This document shows, in pieces, positions 1 through 6,064 of a stretch of 15,531 bases of DNA. Position numbers and translations under genes: made by a program. This stretch comes from Candidatus Moraniibacteriota bacterium (GTDB taxonomy: Bacteria; Patescibacteriota; Minisyncoccia; Moranbacterales; UBA9337), in the NCBI GenBank assembly GCA_003507475.1, contig DNVQ01000052.1:6314-21844 (forward strand), in the 5' to 3' direction. The first letter of the stretch is position 1, and each line of letters opens with the position of its first letter. The notes under the pieces are model-generated. The model made no database searches, was not told where the DNA came from, and saw only the letters and a list, made by a program, of their open reading frames with translations.

Positions 1-219
1 GCTAATCAAAATTTCTTGGAATTGCAAAGAGAGTTGAGTGATACCGAAGACAAAATCCAAGCTTCTCGTCGATTCTACAATGGTAACGTGCGTGACTTCA
101 ATATTAAAATCGAACTTTTTCCCAACAATATTTTTGCGGGGATGCTAAATTTCACCAAAAGAGAGTTCTTTGAAATTAGTAACGAAGCGGAAAGAGAGAA
201 TGTAAAAGTAGAGTTTTAA
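1..219 (+). CDS. lemA: LemA family protein, C-terminal part (5' end outside window)
   Basis: The frame is open from base 1 to a TAA at 217-219, so this is the last 72 residues of a gene that starts upstream. The visible part carries the typical LemA C-terminal pattern: ELQRELSDTEDKI, then ASRRFYNGNVRDFN, then an FPNNIFAG stretch and a final acidic tail. LemA proteins are small membrane-anchored, helical proteins facing the cell exterior; their molecular role is not well defined. A lemA gene directly before htpX is a common bacterial pair, which supports the call. The N-terminal membrane helix cannot be seen here. Confidence 0.88.
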   Translation, partial: ANQNFLELQRELSDTEDKIQASRRFYNGNVRDFNIKIELFPNNIFAGMLNFTKREFFEISNEAERENVKVEF

Positions 220-354
220 TTATCTTTACGAATTAGGAATCTAATACGAATATACGAATTGGATAAAATCGCCGATAATTGTTTGGGATTTAAAAATACA
301 TTTACCGTTTACATATTATAAGCTACAAGCTACTAACTACTAGCTATTAAAAAC
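220..354. repeat. intergenic spacer with TACGAA words and AGCTA-rich tract
   Basis: No gene is seen between lemA and htpX. The first part has three copies of TACGAA (227-232, 245-250, 253-258). The last part, about 320-350, is built from overlapping variants of AGCTA/CTAC ending 5 bases before the htpX ATG. Its reverse complement, TTCGTA, recurs four times at 2361-2390. I see no clear sigma70 promoter or terminator, so htpX may be co-transcribed with lemA. Confidence 0.5.
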
Positions 355-1245
355 ATGTCTACATTATATAATCAAGCAGATTCAAACAAAAGATTAACCT
401 GGGTTTATATCACAGGCTTCCTTGTGTTTGTAATTGGAGTGGGATATGTATTTGCTCAAGTCATGGGCAATAGCTGGATTCTTTACGGGGCAGTTATTTT
501 TTCCACCTTGATGAGTTTTGGATCTTATTGGTGGAGCGATAAAATTGTTTTATCGATGAGTGGAGCCAAGGAGATTACGCACGACAACGCGCGCGAGCTT
601 TATCATTTGGTAGAAAATCTTTGTATAACTGCTGGCTTACCTCTGCCTAAAATTTATATTATCGAAGATAGTGCTCCCAATGCTTTTGCCACCGGACGCG
701 ACCCCGAGCATGGAGTAATTTGTTTTACTACTGGAATAATCCAGAAATTAGAAAAAGCTGAATTGGAAGGAGTAATCGCGCATGAACTTTCTCATATTGG
801 CAACAGGGATATTTTGCTTTCGACTGTAATTGTAGTTTTGGTGGGCTTTGTAACTTTGCTTGCTGATTGGTTTCGCCATTGGGCTTTTTGGGGCGGAAGA
901 GACAATGAGAACAGTGGGGGACAACTCAGAGTTATTTTGATGATTGCTGCTATTGTTCTTTCTATTTTGGCTCCAATTGCGGCGTTATTAATGCAGTTAG
1001 CTATTTCTCGAAAAAGAGAATTTTTAGCCGATGCTAGCGGAGCCCTGCTTACTCGTTATCCTGAAGGACTTGCTCGGGCTTTGGAAAAAATTTCTGCTGA
1101 CCAGGCACCGCTTGAAGCGGCCAATCGCGCTACTGCTCATCTCTATATTTCTAATCCTTTTAAAGGAAAGAAGATTTCTAAATTATTTCAAACTCACCCT
1201 CCCATTGAAGAGAGAGTGGCAAAATTAAGAGATTTAAATATTTAA
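355..1245 (+). CDS. htpX: HtpX-like membrane zinc metalloprotease (M48)
   Basis: This 296-residue protein is of the usual HtpX length. HtpX is a membrane-embedded, cytoplasm-facing zinc endopeptidase that degrades misfolded membrane proteins. Two N-terminal membrane segments (about 15-35 and 41-60) precede the catalytic domain. The zinc motif is HELSH (H143, E144, H147) in IAHELSHIGNRD, and the third ligand is expected at E223 in SRKREFLADASGA. Two further hydrophobic segments lie at about 153-171 and 193-217, as in the family. The C-terminus has the family's substrate-domain end, THPPIEERVAKL. It follows lemA and is 12 bp from the next gene, so an operon is likely. The ATG at 355 has no strong Shine-Dalgarno sequence; it was chosen because the family N-terminus begins here. 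Confidence 0.95.
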   Translation: MSTLYNQADSNKRLTWVYITGFLVFVIGVGYVFAQVMGNSWILYGAVIFSTLMSFGSYWWSDKIVLSMSGAKEITHDNARELYHLVENLCITAGLPLPKIYIIEDSAPNAFATGRDPEHGVICFTTGIIQKLEKAELEGVIAHELSHIGNRDILLSTVIVVLVGFVTLLADWFRHWAFWGGRDNENSGGQLRVILMIAAIVLSILAPIAALLMQLAISRKREFLADASGALLTRYPEGLARALEKISADQAPLEAANRATAHLYISNPFKGKKISKLFQTHPPIEERVAKLRDLNI

Positions 1246-1257
1246 AATAAAATAATT

Positions 1258-1764
1258 ATGAATGAGGGTGCGATAAATGAAATCAGATTTAATGACAATG
1301 TTTTCAGCGAAAGATTGTATCGGGATAGATTTGTTTTTCCAGAAGCACTGATTGTGTTATTTAAAGACAGCGATGAAATTGTGGAGGCAATGGAGAGGGA
1401 GATTGAAGAAAGAATTAAAAATAGAGAAATCAATAATTTTAGCAATGAAGTAATTTTAAAAAATATAGCCGGTCCTTTTTATGGTGATCTTAGCGAAGAT
1501 GAGCAAGCAGCTCTAGTTAAGGTGATAGGTGAGATAAAGAATGACAAAATAAACAATGGCGAAGAAAAGGCTCCCATAATTCTCCCCAAAAAGGAAGTGC
1601 TGGCAGATGATGAACTAAAAAGAATGATCAGAGATTCAGCAAATTTATTAAGTGAGGAGGCCAAGAGGGCTGGCGTTATCGGAGAAGTAGAGCGCAAATC
1701 AAATGGAGATATTGATCCAAAGGGAGATGCGGAGGCCCTTGATGAAAGAATAAAGCTTGATTGA
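1258..1764 (+). CDS. acidic hypothetical protein downstream of htpX
   Basis: I do not recognise this 168-residue protein. It has no signal peptide or membrane segment and is strongly charged, with many Glu, Asp and Lys. The N-terminal half (about 1-75) looks like a small folded domain with residues such as FVFPEALIVLFKDSDEIVEAM and a helix rich in EREIEERIK. The middle has a GPFYGDLSEDEQAALVKVI segment that reads as helix-turn-helix-like packing, but I cannot assign a family. The C-terminus is low complexity and probably flexible. It starts 12 bp after htpX and ends 25 bp before the next ORF, consistent with one operon. A cytoplasmic accessory role is all that can be inferred. Confidence 0.7.
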   Translation: MNEGAINEIRFNDNVFSERLYRDRFVFPEALIVLFKDSDEIVEAMEREIEERIKNREINNFSNEVILKNIAGPFYGDLSEDEQAALVKVIGEIKNDKINNGEEKAPIILPKKEVLADDELKRMIRDSANLLSEEAKRAGVIGEVERKSNGDIDPKGDAEALDERIKLD

Positions 1765-1789
1765 AATCTTGGGAGCATGAAAAAAGAAG

Positions 1790-2299
1790 ATGAATAATTT
1801 TTTGAATGATGCGTTTATGAATAGCTTTGGAAGTTTCAAGCCACCAAAAAATACTAGTAAATATTATTGGACTCGGCACAGTATCGGAAAAATGATGCAG
1901 TATGGTCTTAGTGCGCAAAGAGTTATTCGAGTGATTCGAAGTTATGAGAGAATGGAAGTAGGGGTGGCTAAAAATACAGTGGCTGTAATGCAACCGCTTT
2001 CAGTTAAAAAAGACAAAGAAGGAAAGAAAAAATGGAGTCAGGAAATTTGGGTGATGTACCAAAGACGCAGAGCGTCAATTTCCAAATCCCAATTTCCAAT
2101 TTCCAAACAAATTCAAAATTCAAAATTAAAAACTCAAAAAATGGGAGAGAAAAAAAATGAATTGATGGAAAAAATAAAGAATGAGCTAGGTGGGGGAGAG
2201 CAGTTAAAAATAATTAGCGTGTGGCGATACCCGGGAGTAAGTCCCAAGAATAACCCTATTCCGCAGGAGATTTTGGATGAATTGGATGACCTTATATAA
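1790..2299 (+). CDS. conserved hypothetical protein of a CPR-type family (WTRHS...WRYPG)
   Basis: This 169-residue protein has a conserved-looking core in two blocks. The first, about 25-68, contains YYWTRHSIGKMMQYGLSAQRV, where a His-Ser start followed by a helix resembles the beginning of DUF4258/BrnT-like small domains. The second block contains SQEIWVMYQ and KIISVWRYPGVSPKNNPIP. From memory, proteins with these blocks are frequent hypothetical proteins in Parcubacteria. Between the blocks, residues about 92-135 are low complexity and derive from an intergenic-type repeat read in frame. The function is unknown; a RelE/BrnT-like fold is only a guess. It is the last gene before a likely operon end. 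The start follows a short overlapping Met-Lys-rich leader frame and is not certain. Confidence 0.7.
   Translation: MNNFLNDAFMNSFGSFKPPKNTSKYYWTRHSIGKMMQYGLSAQRVIRVIRSYERMEVGVAKNTVAVMQPLSVKKDKEGKKKWSQEIWVMYQRRRASISKSQFPISKQIQNSKLKTQKMGEKKNELMEKIKNELGGGEQLKIISVWRYPGVSPKNNPIPQEILDELDDLI
2064..2141 (+). repeat. intergenic-type repeat read in frame inside a gene
   Basis: A small hairpin (GACGC 2064-2068 with GCGTC 2072-2076) is followed by a run of degenerate TTTCCAA and AATTCAAA words up to about 2141. The tract is translated without a stop as a Ser/Lys/Gln-rich linker within the 1790-2299 gene. The same sort of tract is normally intergenic in CPR genomes (recollection). Confidence 0.55.
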
Positions 2300-2319
2300 G
2301 GAATGTGATACAAATCCTA

Positions 2320-2390
2320 TTCTCCCTCGCCTGTACTCGGGAGAGGGTTGGGGTGAGGGATTCGTAATTTCGTATAATTCGTACTTCGTA
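2320..2390. repeat. GGGAGAGGGTTGGGGTGAGGG-type repeat plus TTCGTA array
   Basis: CTCCC (2322-2326) can pair with GGGAG (2339-2343), and the G-rich half runs on to 2359. This G-rich half matches a dispersed repeat I remember from many bacterial genomes. It is followed by four TTCGTA words (2361-2366, 2369-2374, 2378-2383, 2385-2390). Nothing coding is seen between 2300 and 2403. Confidence 0.5.
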
Positions 2391-2403
2391 GAGAGTGCCC
2401 CTC

Positions 2404-2432
2404 TTGATTAAATTTAATTTAAATGCTAATAT
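2404..2432 (+). promoter_or_regulatory. sigma70-like promoter for the GIY-YIG / tRNA-Glu unit
   Basis: TTGATT (2404-2409), a 17-bp spacer and TAATAT (2427-2432) predict a start near 2439. This is the only good promoter I see ahead of both the tRNA 5' fragment and the intact tRNA. Confidence 0.5.
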
Positions 2433-2445
2433 ATTATTCGTTGTT

Positions 2446-2474
2446 AATGAGGTATTAAATTACCCTCATTTTTA
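2446..2474 (+). terminator. intrinsic-terminator-like hairpin
   Basis: AATGAGG (2446-2452) pairs with CCTCATT (2464-2470) and is followed by TTTT. It may end the upstream operon. If the promoter at 2404 is real, it instead sits in the first nucleotides of that transcript and could attenuate it. Confidence 0.5.
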
Positions 2475-2491
2475 ATTACAAGGTAGCATAT

Positions 2492-2526
2492 GGCCCTATC
2501 GTCTAGTGGTTAGGACAGCAGGTTTT
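2492..2526 (+). pseudogene. 5' half of tRNA-Glu, broken in the anticodon loop
   Basis: These 35 bases are identical to the first 35 of the intact tRNA-Glu at 2822 (acceptor 5' strand, D arm, anticodon 5' strand and the loop up to the second T of the anticodon TTC). The exact repeat also includes three upstream bases: 2489-2526 equals 2819-2856. After the break there is a two-hairpin insert, then CATCCT, which matches the tRNA's next bases, and then the match ends. With no 3' half it cannot fold as a tRNA. Confidence 0.85.
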
Positions 2527-2556
2527 TCAGCCAGAGGCTGATCACCCTTTGGGTGA
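2527..2556 (+). other. 30-nt double hairpin inside the broken tRNA anticodon loop
   Basis: TCAGCC (2527-2532) pairs with GGCTGA (2536-2541) around loop AGA. TCACCC (2542-2547) pairs with GGGTGA (2551-2556) around loop TTT. Both stems are perfect, adjacent and of equal size. They lie exactly between the tRNA bases TTTT and CATCCT. Confidence 0.7.
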
Positions 2557-2570
2557 CATCCTACAAAAAT

Positions 2571-2816
2571 ATGTTTTATCTCTATATAATCAAGAGTAAG
2601 GTTAAGAAGTATTATTATATAGGAAGTACCGAAGATTTAAGAAGAAGAATGGTTGAACATAATCAGGGCAAGACAAAATCTATAAAGCATTTAGTGCCAT
2701 TTGAGTTGATATATTATGAAGCATATGCTATAAAAAGGTTAGCGCGCAAAAGAGAATTAGAGTTAAAAAATAATAGTTTTAAAAAGAAAGAATTGCTTGA
2801 AAGATTAGAGCAATAA
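2571..2816 (+). CDS. small stand-alone GIY-YIG nuclease
   Basis: This 81-residue protein is a single GIY-YIG domain of the short URI/YhbQ-like type. It shows the LYIIKS start (Tyr5), YYYIGSTEDLRRRM (Tyr16-Ile17-Gly18, with Arg around 24-26), EHN (30-31), PFELIYYEAY (Glu50) and a final helix with RELELK (Glu62). These correspond to the two tyrosines, arginine and metal-binding glutamate of the family. Such domains cut DNA; in CPR and Bacteroidetes they are common as single genes of unknown target. The family N-terminus MFYLYIIKS supports the ATG at 2571. The in-frame ATG at 2553 would add residues encoded by the tRNA-derived hairpin. The gene sits between two copies of the tRNA-Glu 5' half and ends only 5 bp before the intact tRNA. 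Lack of space for an intron core argues for a mobile nuclease cassette. Confidence 0.88.
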   Translation: MFYLYIIKSKVKKYYYIGSTEDLRRRMVEHNQGKTKSIKHLVPFELIYYEAYAIKRLARKRELELKNNSFKKKELLERLEQ

Positions 2817-2821
2817 ATTAT

Positions 2822-2893
2822 GGCCCTATCGTCTAGTGGTTAGGACAGCAGGTTTTCATCCTGTAAACAGGGGTTCGATTCCCCTTAGGGCTA
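2822..2893 (+). tRNA. tRNA-Glu (anticodon UUC)
   Basis: The 72 nt fold as a full cloverleaf. The acceptor GGCCCTA pairs with TAGGGCT (first pair G-U). The D arm contains AGTGGTTAGGA, the anticodon stem is GCAGG/CCTGT with loop TTTTCAT (anticodon TTC), and the T arm is AGGGG-TTCGATT-CCCCT. The discriminator is A2893. CCA is not encoded. The gene begins 5 bp after the GIY-YIG stop and has no promoter of its own that I can see, so it is probably released from a longer transcript by RNase P. Confidence 0.96.
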
Positions 2894-2906
2894 CTGATAA
2901 AAAAAT

Positions 2907-2939
2907 AAGATATCGATTATTTCGATATCTTGTTTTTTT
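2907..2939 (+). terminator. intrinsic terminator after tRNA-Glu
   Basis: AAGATATCGA (2907-2916) pairs perfectly with TCGATATCTT (2922-2931), followed by G and seven T. A partly degenerate copy lies at 5267-5303. Confidence 0.85.
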
Positions 2940-2947
2940 ATTTGCAT

Positions 2948-3079
2948 CTAAGGGGAATCGAAGGGTATTTTAAAAAAGCAAACTGCTTTGCTTTTTTAAA
3001 AACCCAGGCTCTGAAGGAGGAGCGAAGCCTGCGACGATAGTCGCGTGCGCCGTGACGGATGAGGAGGATTCCCCTTAGG
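2948..3079. repeat. structured palindromic element with tRNA-derived ends (MITE-like)
   Basis: The ends are CTAAGGGGAATC (2948-2959) and GATTCCCCTTAG (3067-3078), a perfect 12-bp inverted repeat taken from the tRNA-Glu T-arm/acceptor sequence. Inside are a long A/T-rich hairpin (GGGTATTTTAAAAAAGC... with ...GCTTTTTTAAAAACCC, about 2963-3005), AGGCT/AGCCT, and GCGAC/GTCGC. The whole could fold as a multi-branched structure closed by the terminal repeat. No ORF is present. Confidence 0.6.
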
Positions 3080-3085
3080 GCTACT
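3067..3085 (+). repeat. 19-bp copy of the tRNA-Glu 3' end (att-like direct repeat)
   Basis: GATTCCCCTTAGGGCTACT here is identical to 2877-2895, which covers the end of the T arm, the acceptor 3' strand, the discriminator and two bases beyond. Duplicated tRNA 3' ends in direct orientation are the usual scar of site-specific integration into a tRNA gene. Confidence 0.7.
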
Positions 3086-3120
3086 AAAAACACAAGACCC
3101 GCTTTTTATCGGGTTTTGTG
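3086..3120 (-). terminator. terminator of the SEC-C gene
   Basis: CACAAGACCCG (3091-3101) pairs with CGGGTTTTGTG (3110-3120) with one G-U pair. Read on the minus strand it is followed by TTTTT (3086-3090). It lies 45 bp after the stop of the minus-strand gene. Confidence 0.65.
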
Positions 3121-3165
3121 CCTACCTAGAACCGTACTAGTTAAATATTTTTATAAATTTTAGAA

Positions 3166-5187
3166 TTATTTCCCATGACACTTTTTATATTTTTTACCCG
3201 AACCACATCTACATAAGTCATTGCGTCCTGGAATTAAATTGTTTATTTTTATTAATAATTCACTTGATTTTTTCCCTAAATTTATAAGTTCAAATTTTTC
3301 TTCATCCGATAAACGCACAGAAGTTTGTTTAGACCTATCGCCTTCGTTTAAGATATTAAACATCCTATTATATGTTTCGATAAATTCATCTGCTAGCTTA
3401 GTGTTTTTTAGTAATGATTTTCTAATATTATTTGTTTGTTTATTCTCATAAATTAAGTTTGGTGTTTCAACAAACAAGATTTTAGTAAAGGGTAATTCTT
3501 TTGGAGTTATATCTATTAATTCATTTTTTGGAGAAAGCCAAATAGCATGAAATTCTGCTTCAATCATAACTCCATAAAATTCCCACACTTGCCAGCCATA
3601 AACAATTTTCCCGCCTTCATTTTTTATTTTTTCTTCTACATTTGCAAAACATTCTTTTACCATTGCATCTGAATCTGGTTTAACTGGAATATAAATTGGA
3701 TTTGTCGCATCTGGTAATTCTTTACAAAACTCTAATACATAAGGATAAATATTTTCAGGCACGCCCGTTATGTTTTCATCTTCTCTGTATTTATTTATTG
3801 TTTTATTTTGCATATTATTTTTTTCATTTAAATCTGGGTATTCTTCATCATGCACAAAGCTTTTAACGGGATTAATAAGAATTTTGAAATCCTGCTGTAA
3901 TTTTTTTGCTTCTTCTTCATTTTTTTCTGTCCAATTTCTTGCATCAAGATAGCCAGCATCTTCAGAACCAGCTTCTGCTTTAGCCCTTCCGGACTCGGTA
4001 GCGATTCCAATAATATCTTCTGATTCTGGGTATTTAAATTTTACCACTCTCATGACCGCATCGAGCATGCCAATTCTTGCCTCTCTGTTTTCTCTTTCTG
4101 TTTTGTCTTCTCGCCAAGGGAACATTAGGAATACATAAGCTGGATCTCCTTTTTCTTGAGCAGGTTTGCATCTTATAAATTGTTTATTAATTGGAGTTTT
4201 TTCCGCAGCTTCTAATAACGCCTTCGCTAGCATTCTTCTTTTGAACCGTGATTCTTTTGCAAGAAAGTTAAGAATTTTCTCGGAAATTATTAATCCGTTA
4301 TCTTGCTTAAAGTATTGAGTTTCTTCTTGAGCATGTTTTGCAAATCTTTCAATTAGATAATCCCAGAAATAGCTTATCCTATCAGCTTCCTTTTGAACTA
4401 ATCTTTGAGGATTTTTTTCAAATTCTTCCCAGTTACCTTCTGATAAAAAAATACAATTAGCATTTTCATTGGGTAATATAAAGTCATGTTCACCATTATT
4501 ATTAATTCTTTTAAGATAATGAGCTAATAACTCTTCTTCCCCCGTTGAAATAATTTTTATTTCAGACCTAAAGAATTTTTCTTTTTTATCCAAATAGGAA
4601 ACAAAATCCGTCACAGTATCTATATTTTTCATAACGATATCTAAAGTTGTATCGTCAAAAAAATGAACAAAGGTTTCGCCTGTATCTAAATCTCCTATGA
4701 CAAACGGCTCTGATTTACTTGCAAAAGTTTCATCATTGCTCACAATCATGCTACCACTGCCACCATAGTAATTTTTGCATGCTTTAGAGCCTTGATGGGT
4801 GACAACTACTAAGTGAAATAGTATCTTTTTAATATCTGGGAACTTGAAGGGAAAGTGTTTTTTGCATGATGCATCTAAATATATTTCTTCAGGAAATTGT
4901 TTTATCCAACGTTCTGCTCCCCAAATTTGTTCCGCTGATTTTGAAACTGCTCTTTTGTACCACCTGGACCAGGCTAACTTGATATCCTTATTTTTTGGAA
5001 ATTCGCAATCCTTATCCGAAAATATTATTATGTGATCCCCAAACATAACCAGAAGATCACATAGTTCTTTTCCTGGCTGCTTGAACAATCCTGGATAGCT
5101 CCAGAGAGATAAAAAGGATTTTTCACATAATTTACCTAGATACTGTTCGGCTTTAGTTACTCCTTTATTTTTGGTTAATTTACTCAT
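3166..5187 (-). CDS. large SEC-C zinc-motif protein with putative PD-(D/E)xK-like N-terminus
   Basis: The product is 673 residues from the ATG at 5187; a TTG two codons upstream is the alternative, and neither has a good ribosome-binding site. The extreme C-terminus is a SEC-C motif, RNDLCRCGSGKKYKKCHGK (Cys659, Cys661, Cys670, His671), a zinc-binding tail known from SecA but present in many unrelated proteins. The N-terminus (about 10-62) reads LCEKSFLSLWSYPGLF, then GKELCDLLVMFGDHIIIFSDKD. The spacing of Glu41, Asp44, Asp58 and Lys59 resembles a PD-(D/E)xK nuclease core, which is inference only. The large middle has no membrane segment and no recognised domain. It is a lone minus-strand gene between near-identical terminator repeats and next to tRNA-derived repeats, so it is probably an acquired accessory gene. 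It is not SecA. Confidence 0.75.
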   Translation of the reverse strand: MSKLTKNKGVTKAEQYLGKLCEKSFLSLWSYPGLFKQPGKELCDLLVMFGDHIIIFSDKDCEFPKNKDIKLAWSRWYKRAVSKSAEQIWGAERWIKQFPEEIYLDASCKKHFPFKFPDIKKILFHLVVVTHQGSKACKNYYGGSGSMIVSNDETFASKSEPFVIGDLDTGETFVHFFDDTTLDIVMKNIDTVTDFVSYLDKKEKFFRSEIKIISTGEEELLAHYLKRINNNGEHDFILPNENANCIFLSEGNWEEFEKNPQRLVQKEADRISYFWDYLIERFAKHAQEETQYFKQDNGLIISEKILNFLAKESRFKRRMLAKALLEAAEKTPINKQFIRCKPAQEKGDPAYVFLMFPWREDKTERENREARIGMLDAVMRVVKFKYPESEDIIGIATESGRAKAEAGSEDAGYLDARNWTEKNEEEAKKLQQDFKILINPVKSFVHDEEYPDLNEKNNMQNKTINKYREDENITGVPENIYPYVLEFCKELPDATNPIYIPVKPDSDAMVKECFANVEEKIKNEGGKIVYGWQVWEFYGVMIEAEFHAIWLSPKNELIDITPKELPFTKILFVETPNLIYENKQTNNIRKSLLKNTKLADEFIETYNRMFNILNEGDRSKQTSVRLSDEEKFELINLGKKSSELLIKINNLIPGRNDLCRCGSGKKYKKCHGK

Positions 5188-5266
5188 TTGCAAATCGCTA
5201 AAAGTTTTAATATTTTTATTTTAGCTTAAATTACGGAAAATAGCATTTTTATTATTCCCAATTATA

Positions 5267-5303
5267 AAATAAGATATCGATTACTCGGATATTTTTTTAT
5301 TTG
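5267..5303 (+). repeat. degenerate second copy of the tRNA-Glu terminator
   Basis: 5267-5283 is identical to 2903-2919 (17 bp) and 5292-5303 is identical to 2933-2944 (12 bp), in the same orientation. The right arm of the hairpin is shortened here. The two copies bracket the SEC-C gene and the structured element. Confidence 0.7.
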
Positions 5304-5330
5304 TCACAAATTTTTATATCATGATAAAAT
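5301..5330 (+). promoter_or_regulatory. promoter of the DUF456 gene
   Basis: TTGTCA (5301-5306), an 18-bp spacer and TAAAAT (5325-5330) predict a start near 5337, about 20 nt before the ATG. The -35 begins at the end of the terminator-like repeat. Confidence 0.5.
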
Positions 5331-5357
5331 AGTGGTAGGATAATATAAATAAATATT

Positions 5358-5837
5358 ATGGATACAATTTTTTGGTTAGCATTATTATTAATGATAGGGG
5401 GGATTATTGGGAGTGTTTTGCCGGTGGTGCCTGGACCAATTCTGAGCTTTGCGGGATTATTGGTCTATTATATTTTTCAAGAGGAGAAAATTTTAACTCT
5501 GGGTCCATTGGTATTTTTTGGTTTGGGAATGTTATTTTTAGTGGTGGCTGATTATTTATTGCCTCTTCTGGGAGTAAAATTTTTAGGTGCTTCAAAAAGT
5601 GGACAATGGGGAGCGATTATTGGAGCTATTTTGGGTATAGCATTTTTCCCACCTTTGGGAATTTTCCTGGGAGCTTTAGTGGGAGGTATTGTTGGAGAGT
5701 TATATCATGGCAAGGAGCCTCAAGAAGCGGTTAAAGCTGGAGCGGGTGTGGTTACAGGAAGTATCGTGGCAATTTTTTTACAAGTAATTTTTTCTTTGAG
5801 CGTAATTGCATATTTTTTATTTAAAATAATTTTTTAG
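5358..5837 (+). CDS. DUF456 family membrane protein
   Basis: The 159-residue protein is almost wholly hydrophobic. The N-terminus LALLLMIGGIIGSVLPVVPGP, followed by a second segment with PLVFFGLGMLFLVVADYLLPLLGVKFLGASKSGQWGAIIGAILG, is the pattern of DUF456. A glycine-rich pair of helices follows (GIFLGALVGGIVGELYHGKEPQEAVKAGAG), then a last membrane helix. Four to five membrane segments are expected. The repeated Gly-rich GA.IGA.LG motifs resemble glycine-zipper packing. The family has no established function. The gene stands alone with its own promoter; the retron-like unit downstream is separated from it by a terminator. Length and motif order fit the family. Confidence 0.88.
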   Translation: MDTIFWLALLLMIGGIIGSVLPVVPGPILSFAGLLVYYIFQEEKILTLGPLVFFGLGMLFLVVADYLLPLLGVKFLGASKSGQWGAIIGAILGIAFFPPLGIFLGALVGGIVGELYHGKEPQEAVKAGAGVVTGSIVAIFLQVIFSLSVIAYFLFKIIF

Positions 5838-6029
5838 AAAAATGTTCTTCTTCGCCCCTTAGTAAGGAAGTCCTGCCTATTGGAAATCAGGCAAAAACTT
5901 TTACTTATATTTATAAAATATATCATTATATTCTTCTGAGATCCCCGATAAGTAAATTTCTAATGCTCATGGATTCGCTAAGAAATTTTACTTTCGAGGA
6001 TGACACCCAAAAAGGTGTCATTTTTTTAA
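5838..6029 (+). repeat. intergenic region with a long imperfect palindrome (5941-6001)
   Basis: The left arm (5941-5961, ATCCCCGATAAGTAAATTTC plus T) and the right arm (5981-6001) are complementary over about 20 bp with two mismatches and small bulges, around a 19-nt loop. The right arm runs directly into the terminator at 6000-6027. TGCCT and AGGCA upstream, at about 5875-5893, form only a weak hairpin. No ORF is seen. I remember similar palindromes as intergenic repeats of CPR genomes. Confidence 0.5.
6000..6027 (+). terminator. intrinsic terminator before the retron-like unit
   Basis: ATGACACC (6000-6007) pairs perfectly with GGTGTCAT (6014-6021) around a CAAAAA loop, followed by a T run through 6027. 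It insulates the cassette from upstream transcription. Confidence 0.85.
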
Positions 6030-6058
6030 TTGACAATAGACTTTTTTGATGTTAATAA
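6030..6058 (+). promoter_or_regulatory. strong sigma70-type promoter of the retron-like ncRNA/RT operon
   Basis: A consensus TTGACA (6030-6035), a 17-bp spacer and TAATAA (6053-6058) predict a start at about 6064-6066. That is exactly where the left end of the 10-bp inverted repeat begins (6065). Confidence 0.75.
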
Positions 6059-6064
6059 TATCCT

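Noticed and set aside
2492..2893. Group I intron splitting tRNA-Glu
   Set aside because: The interval is 330 nt, of which the nuclease ORF takes 246 and a copy of the tRNA 5' half takes 35. No space is left for a catalytic core, and the downstream tRNA is already complete.
3166..5187. SecA translocase
   Set aside because: Only the short C-terminal SEC-C zinc motif is shared; there are no SecA Walker or DEAD motifs.
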